Part shown: positions 27,083 to 32,625 of the stretch, piece after piece
Layout of the letters: every line of letters begins with the position of its first letter
How positions within the stretch are numbered: position 1 is the stretch's first letter
Assembly: GCA_026989715.1 (NCBI GenBank)
Contig: JALSIU010000022.1
Span: 1-32,625 of the forward strand
Length of the DNA stretch: 32,625 bases
Origin: Methylomonas sp.
GTDB taxonomy: Bacteria > Pseudomonadota > Gammaproteobacteria > Methylococcales > Methylomonadaceae
Reading direction: 5' to 3'
Translations under genes and position numbers: made by a program
Notes under the pieces: generated by a model
Database searches by the model: none
What the model was told of the DNA's origin: nothing
The model's input: only the letters and a program-made list of their open reading frames with translations

Positions 27083-29188
27083 TCACGTTGACAACACCTC
27101 TTCTGCCTGTGCCTGAATCGCAGTCATCACCACCGTATTCACAATATCGGTCACGGTACACCCTCGACTTAAATCATTTACCGGCTTATTAAGCCCTTGC
27201 AAAATAGGGCCGATTGCCACCGCACCCGAGGATCGCTGTACCGCTTTATACGTATTATTGCCGGTATTTAAATCAGGAAAAATAAAAACATTGGCACGCC
27301 CCGCTACTTCACTATTAGGTAGCTTAGTTTTTGCCACCTCGCTATCAACTGCCGCATCATATTGCATCGGCCCTTCCAGCTTTAGCTCCGGATGCGCCTG
27401 TTGCGCAATTTGCACCGCTTGGCGCACCTTATCAACCGCCTCTCCCTTACCGGAATCTCCGGTTGAATAAGACAGCATGGCCACACGCGGAGAGATATTA
27501 AATAGACGCGCCGTCTCGGCAGAACTAATGGCAATATCCGCTAACTGCGCAGCATTAGGATTTGGGTTCACCGCACAATCCCCATAAACCAGTACCCTAT
27601 CTTCCAAGCACATAAAAAAGACACTGGAGACAATGGCAATATCAGGCTTGGTTTTAATAATTTGAAAAGCAGGCCGAATCGTATGCTGAGTCGTATGTAC
27701 TGCACCGGATACCATGCCATCCGCATGGTGTAAATGAATCATCATCGTACCGAAATAACTCACATCGGCCATAATGTCATAAGCCATATCATAGGTTACC
27801 CCTTTTTCTTCACGTAAACTAAAATAAGCCTCGGCATACACTTCGCGCAATTCAGATTCCAAAGGGTCAATAATGCTCACCTCATCTAAATGCAAGCCTA
27901 AACCGGTTATTTTTTGCGTAATAACCCCCACATTACCCAACAGCGTAATCTGTACCACTTTTCTTAACAACAGAATCTCCGCCGCACGTAAAATACGCTC
28001 TTCCTCACCTTCCGGCAAAACAATATGCTGTATATTCGCTTTAGCACGTTGCATTTGCTCGTATTCAAACATTAATGGGGTCACGCGATCCGAGTGCTTG
28101 GCAATCAAGCGTTGCCGCAACTCATCAAAATCTAAATTACTTTCCACCAAACCCAAAGCTGTGGCTATTTTACGCTCATCTTGCGAATAAAACTTAGCTC
28201 GCACTTCTTGCACCTGCATAGCGGTATTAAACGTATCTTGTGCAACCGATAACACAGCAAAGGGCTTATTATCCAAGCCATCCAATAAAGTATGCACTTG
28301 CTTGCTCGTTGCACCTTGCCCCGTCAATAACAAGCCTGCAATTTGCGGATAATGACTCGATGAATACGCCATAAAACAAGCCAAAATAATATCAGCCCGA
28401 TCAGCAGGCGTAATAATCAAATCACCTTCTGCAATATGTTCTAGAAAATCAGGAACTTGCATGGCCGCAATTTTATACTGGCCAACTTGGCGATTTAAAG
28501 TCTGTTGCTCATCCGATAAAATATCCGCCCCTAATTGCCGCGCAATATTACCCACACTCGGCTTATATAATGACGGTTCTTCAGGAATCACATAAAGCGG
28601 GAAATGACTATTAGGCTGATGGCTAAAACGCGTGCGCAAGGCCGCTACTTGAGCACTCGCAACTCCATTGATAACACCTGCCAATAAATCACAATCAAAC
28701 TCTAATAGCGCATGTTTAAGCCGATTAACCGCATCAATAATTTGCACATTATTACGCCCTTGCCCCTGTATCACCGGCATCATTAAACAGCCTAAATTAT
28801 TAGCCACCTCCGCATTAAAATCGAATTCAAAAACAGAATCCTCCCCGCTATAATCAGAGCCAACACACAATACCTGCTCACACTGCTCTGCCAGCAAGCG
28901 ATATTTGCTTAAAATACGCTTAAGCAACTCCTGATAACGGCCTTGCTCAATGAGCATTTGTGCTTGCTCCAATTGACAGCCATACAAAGCCTCATAATCT
29001 AAATCAATCTGGTAACGATGTTTTATCAATTGAATCAGTTGGTCTTTTTCCTCCGTCGCATGAATAATGGGCCGAAAAAAACCGATTGTGCCTGCATTCC
29101 CCACCAACATATCCATCATTGCCAGCACAATAATAGACTTGCCACTGCCTTGCTCAGCCCCTGTTATATAAATATTGTGTTTATTCAT
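27083..29188 (-). CDS. pta: Phosphate acetyltransferase, long form (P-loop/DRTGG/PTA)
   Basis: N-terminal BioD-like ITGAEQGSGKS, DRTGG middle, C-terminal PTA_PTB domain (VLPEGEEERILRAAEI, DGMVSGAVHTTQHTIRPAFQIIKT, ARLFNISPRVAMLSYSTGDSGKG). Confidence 0.95.
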   Translation of the reverse strand: MNKHNIYITGAEQGSGKSIIVLAMMDMLVGNAGTIGFFRPIIHATEEKDQLIQLIKHRYQIDLDYEALYGCQLEQAQMLIEQGRYQELLKRILSKYRLLAEQCEQVLCVGSDYSGEDSVFEFDFNAEVANNLGCLMMPVIQGQGRNNVQIIDAVNRLKHALLEFDCDLLAGVINGVASAQVAALRTRFSHQPNSHFPLYVIPEEPSLYKPSVGNIARQLGADILSDEQQTLNRQVGQYKIAAMQVPDFLEHIAEGDLIITPADRADIILACFMAYSSSHYPQIAGLLLTGQGATSKQVHTLLDGLDNKPFAVLSVAQDTFNTAMQVQEVRAKFYSQDERKIATALGLVESNLDFDELRQRLIAKHSDRVTPLMFEYEQMQRAKANIQHIVLPEGEEERILRAAEILLLRKVVQITLLGNVGVITQKITGLGLHLDEVSIIDPLESELREVYAEAYFSLREEKGVTYDMAYDIMADVSYFGTMMIHLHHADGMVSGAVHTTQHTIRPAFQIIKTKPDIAIVSSVFFMCLEDRVLVYGDCAVNPNPNAAQLADIAISSAETARLFNISPRVAMLSYSTGDSGKGEAVDKVRQAVQIAQQAHPELKLEGPMQYDAAVDSEVAKTKLPNSEVAGRANVFIFPDLNTGNNTYKAVQRSSGAVAIGPILQGLNKPVNDLSRGCTVTDIVNTVVMTAIQAQAEEVLST

Positions 29189-29336
29189 ACCTTAAAAAAC
29201 TCCTATTACTCAACACCCAAAGACACGTACAGCCTATATACAGTGAACGACATCACATTTTATCTATCCCCTCAGCTCTAAATATAGGCAGACTGCCACA
29301 CACAAGGTATAGTGACAATTTTGCCATACACACTGA

Positions 29337-30143
29337 ATGACCATGCCCATTTTAAATATTTCTGAACTCACTATCTTACTGGTTGAGCCTTCTACTACTC
29401 AATTAAAAGTGATTATCAAACATTTAGAACAAGAAGGCATCCGCTCCATTGAAGGCGTCACTTCCGGCGCGGCCGCCCTACAAAGCATCCATGCTTATGT
29501 CCCTGATTTAATCATCAGCAGCATGTACCTACCTGATATGACGGCCACCGAGTTGGTGAGTACCATCAGACAATCCAGCACACACCACAGTATTCCTTTT
29601 ATGCTGATTTCCAGCGAAACCAACTTTAAAGCATTAGACCCAATTAGACAGGCCGGCGTTATCGCCATTTTACCGAAACCCTTTCATCATACCGACTTAG
29701 AACGCGCCTTAAAATCGAGTATCGACTTTATCAGCCCTGAAGACATTCATTTAGAATATTATGATGTCGCCTTATTAAAAGTTCTCGTGGTTGATGATAG
29801 CCTGATGGCGAGAAAACATATTACCCGTGTTTTAAATAATATGGGCATTATCGACATTACAACCGCCAATGACGGCAAACAAGGCGTAGAGATATTTAGT
29901 GCTCGCCAAAATGAATTTGATTTAATTGTCACCGACTACAATATGCCCATCATGGATGGCCAAGAGCTAATTCACTTTATCCGTCATGACATGCAAAACA
30001 CCTTTGTTCCCATATTGATGGTCACCAGTGAAAACAATGAAATGCGCCTAAACAACGTACAGCAATCCGGCGTTTCCGCCATTTGCGACAAACCCTTTGA
30101 ACCCCAAACTGTCAAAGAAATGTTATATCGCGTATTAGCCTAG
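29337..30143 (+). CDS. Double-receiver response regulator (degenerate REC + canonical CheY-like REC)
   Basis: REC1: ILLVEPSTT / DLIISSMYLPDM / LPKPF. REC2: VLVVDDSLMARKH / DLIVTDYNMPIMDG / CDKPF. Confidence 0.88.
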   Translation: MTMPILNISELTILLVEPSTTQLKVIIKHLEQEGIRSIEGVTSGAAALQSIHAYVPDLIISSMYLPDMTATELVSTIRQSSTHHSIPFMLISSETNFKALDPIRQAGVIAILPKPFHHTDLERALKSSIDFISPEDIHLEYYDVALLKVLVVDDSLMARKHITRVLNNMGIIDITTANDGKQGVEIFSARQNEFDLIVTDYNMPIMDGQELIHFIRHDMQNTFVPILMVTSENNEMRLNNVQQSGVSAICDKPFEPQTVKEMLYRVLA

Positions 30144-32035
30144 GGTTGGAGACTCTCAGCAATATAATCCTCGCACACTTGCGTTTCAGGAACATGCCCC
30201 TCAAACCAAAAAGAAACAGGATACTCAAAGCCGATACCGTGCATATAATTATACAAGGCTTTTGTTAAGCCCTGCCCCAGCATATCATGATCGGTACTGA
30301 CCGAATCAATATAATCTATATCATTTTCCGCAAACAACCCCGCTTCATTAGCCAGCAATTCAATACCATAATGCTCAGGATGCAACCCGACCGGACTATG
30401 AACCGTTGCCGCAAAACGGTGCCAATAAGCCGAATGAATACAATCATGCAACATCAATTGCCGTACATATTCCAAGGCATCGACCGTCTCTTGCGTGGTT
30501 TGGCTCGGAAAACCATACATTAAATAAGCATGTACCAAAACACCCGCCTGCGTAAAATATTTAGTCACTTTAGCCACTTGTGCAACGCTCACCCCTTTTT
30601 GCATCAACGCCAGCAACCTATCTGAAGCCACTTCCAAGCCGCCACTAATGGCAATGCAACCCGAATCCGCCAATAATTGACACTTTTCTGCGGTAAAGGT
30701 TTTCTCAAAGCGAATATTCCCCCACCATGTAATCACAATATCTTGCTCTAATAATTGCTGAGCCAAAGCAAATAACGCTTTCGGCGGCGCTGCCTCATCC
30801 ACAAAATGAAACCCGGTTTGTCCTGTTTCTGCAATTAACGCCTTAATACGCGCAACCGTCACCGCCATCCCCGCATCATCGTATTGGCCGATATAATCCA
30901 AGCTAATATCACAAAAACTACATTTTGCCCAATAACAGCCATGCGCAATAGTAATTTTATTCCAACGCCCATCACTCCAAATACGATGCATAGGATTCAA
31001 CATTTCGCACAAAGACAAATACTTATCCATAGGCAAGCCGGCATAACAAGGTGCCGCTAATACTTTTTGCGGTATATCATGCAAAGCCTCTGTTGTCTTA
31101 AATACCACTTTGCCGGATGCTAACGTATAAGTTCTAAACAGCGATTGCGTCTGCCCCTGCAAATATTGCAATAAAGTAAGTAACGGGCGTTCCCCATCAT
31201 CCAAGCAAATATAATCCACATATTCAAAAACACGCGGCTCTTGCAAAGCTCGCAACTCAGTATTGATAAAGCCCCCACCTAAGACAACTTTTATATCAGG
31301 TGCATACTGCTTACAATATTTAGCCGCTTGCAATGCCCCCAACATATTTCCCGGAAAAGGCACACTAATGCCCACCACATCAGGCATCTCTTCCCTGATA
31401 TATTGCTGTACCAGATTGGCAATAATCCTCTCGATATAACTAGGCTCTGCCGGATGTAAAGCCGCATATAAATCATCAAAATGGGGATTAGAGGCCGCAA
31501 GACGATCTGCATAACGAGATACATTAAAATAAGCATCAACCCCGTCTTTGATGACCTGCGCCAAATCATTAATAAACAAAGTTGCCAAATACTTGGCTTT
31601 ATCCTGTACCCCCAAATCACCAAAGGCATGCTCTAACACACCATTATGCATAGTCTCCATTTGTTCAAGCGCATCAAACTGCGGCCCTTCCGGCAAAAAA
31701 CGCCGTGATGCAATGCGTAATGCCAAACTAGGATCTTGGCCCTGCAAAAAACGAATCACCGCATCAATACACTGATAATATTCACCATAATTCGCTAAAA
31801 AATGATAGATGCTATCAGGCAATGCCTCATCATCAAGGTCTGCAAAATTATCTTCAACCTGGTCATACAACTGCGCCAAGCCTGTTCTGGATAAAATGCG
31901 CAACAAAAGCTCTATCGCCAAATCACGTTGCGCAACAGCATAATCATGCTGTTGCAAAAAACCGGTTAAATACGCCGTCGCAGGATAAGGCGTATTCAGT
32001 TGCGTCATCGGCGGCGTTATTAATAAAATTTTCAT
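30140..32035 (-). CDS. B12-binding-domain radical SAM protein
   Basis: N-terminal cobalamin-binding-like region (LLITPPMTQLNTPYPATAYLTGFL...VVGISVPFPGNMLGALQAAKYCK), Cys cluster GCYWAKCSFCD, radical SAM barrel motifs (GGLEVASDRLLALMQKGV). Confidence 0.88.
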   Translation of the reverse strand: MKILLITPPMTQLNTPYPATAYLTGFLQQHDYAVAQRDLAIELLLRILSRTGLAQLYDQVEDNFADLDDEALPDSIYHFLANYGEYYQCIDAVIRFLQGQDPSLALRIASRRFLPEGPQFDALEQMETMHNGVLEHAFGDLGVQDKAKYLATLFINDLAQVIKDGVDAYFNVSRYADRLAASNPHFDDLYAALHPAEPSYIERIIANLVQQYIREEMPDVVGISVPFPGNMLGALQAAKYCKQYAPDIKVVLGGGFINTELRALQEPRVFEYVDYICLDDGERPLLTLLQYLQGQTQSLFRTYTLASGKVVFKTTEALHDIPQKVLAAPCYAGLPMDKYLSLCEMLNPMHRIWSDGRWNKITIAHGCYWAKCSFCDISLDYIGQYDDAGMAVTVARIKALIAETGQTGFHFVDEAAPPKALFALAQQLLEQDIVITWWGNIRFEKTFTAEKCQLLADSGCIAISGGLEVASDRLLALMQKGVSVAQVAKVTKYFTQAGVLVHAYLMYGFPSQTTQETVDALEYVRQLMLHDCIHSAYWHRFAATVHSPVGLHPEHYGIELLANEAGLFAENDIDYIDSVSTDHDMLGQGLTKALYNYMHGIGFEYPVSFWFEGHVPETQVCEDYIAESLQP

Positions 32036-32220
32036 AGAGAATGTTAAGACTCACTTAGTTAGCGAATAAGGTATATTTTTGTTTAATTTTTTTTAGTGTA
32101 TAGTCCGGCCAGGGCAATCGCATTAAAACAATAATAAAAATCAATATCTTATAAAGTAAGCTCATTATTGCCCTAATAATTCGGCTTTGTTGCATAAAAG
32201 AATTAGCGGCGTGATTTACC

Positions 32221-32250
32221 CTAGTCCCATTTGATATTTCATGGGACTAG
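32221..32250. repeat. Perfect 10-bp inverted repeat overlapping the transposase stop codon
   Basis: CTAGTCCCAT (32221-32230) ... ATGGGACTAG (32241-32250), 10-nt loop; stop codon at 32239-32241. Confidence 0.7.
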
Positions 32251-32625
32251 GTAACTTTCAGGCATACCAAGGCCGGTCATTTTATTCAAGGCTCCAATAC
32301 GGAGATATGCTTCCACCTGTTGAGCTGAAAAAGTTCTGTTTTTCAGTTTGTCACTAAAAATCCCTTTGATACGAAACATGGCGGTTTCCGCCAAACTCCG
32401 CTGATGATACCCACTTTCCTGTTTCCATGCTTTTTTACCCATTTCAGCACAATGCCGAACAATAGCTGTTCTTGGGTAAGGTTCGCCTTTCTCGTCATCC
32501 GACCCATTCAACAGCCCCTTCCCGTGGCGGGATCAATGCTCTCGCTCCTTTATTCCGAATAGCCTGATGACACTGGGCTGTATCATAAGCACCATCTGCG
32601 GACACGGTAGCCACTTGATCTGCGT
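32239..32625 (-). pseudogene. IS5-family transposase, frameshifted (partial)
   Basis: Upstream frame: ADQVATVSADGAYDTAQCHQAIRNKGARALIPPREGAVEWVG*; downstream frame: SDDEKGEPYPRTAIVRHCAEMGKKAWKQESGYHQRSLAETAMFRIKGIF... with Y-(2)-R-(3)-E-(6)-K. One extra C in CCC 32503-32505 accounts for the break. Confidence 0.7.

Larger units (their letters stand above)
32183..32625 (-). mobile_element. IS5-family insertion sequence, 3' end (runs off the right edge of the window)
   Basis: Terminal-repeat-like GGCTTTGTTGCATAAA at 32183, followed by IS5-type transposase C-terminus. Confidence 0.75.

Noticed and set aside
1-32625. CRISPR arrays, tRNA or rRNA genes, prophage or defence islands
   Set aside because: No regularly spaced repeats, no tRNA T-loop pattern, no rRNA signatures, and no phage or defence genes seen when reading the window.

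Overview
The window is a roughly 32.6 kb chromosomal segment from an AT-leaning gammaproteobacterium. A methanotroph or other Methylococcales-like host is a guess from gene content only. It is mostly ordinary core and accessory genes: a partial TonB-dependent receptor; a pstSCAB-phoU operon with a clear Pho box; an ffs(4.5S RNA)-dnaX-ybaB-recR-HIT-GGDEF block; a NarK-type nitrate transporter next to a PP2C/Ser-Thr kinase fusion; a cNMP-binding protein; a polyprenyl glycosylphosphotransferase; a trypsin-like protease; cysC plus a DHH/DHHA1 phosphoesterase; a MASE1-PAS-GGDEF-EAL protein; proS-efpL; two response regulators; an FSA-type transaldolase; pta; a B12-binding radical SAM protein; and the end of an IS5-family element with a frameshifted transposase. 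I see no CRISPR array, tRNA, rRNA or prophage. The best second-look items are: (1) a sigma54-like -24/-12 promoter with an upstream GCAC-N7-GTGC NtrC-like dyad ahead of the narK gene and the kinase/phosphatase fusion; (2) a tightly spaced cysC-DHH pair that could be a PAPS-synthesis/PAP-recycling module; (3) an unannotated 43-aa membrane smORF; (4) a strong hairpin-plus-U-tract between pstS and pstC; (5) a radical SAM protein with a CX4CX2C instead of CX3CX2C cluster motif; and (6) ffs hidden under the 5' over-extension of the dnaX ORF call. I found no convincing wholly new multi-gene system.
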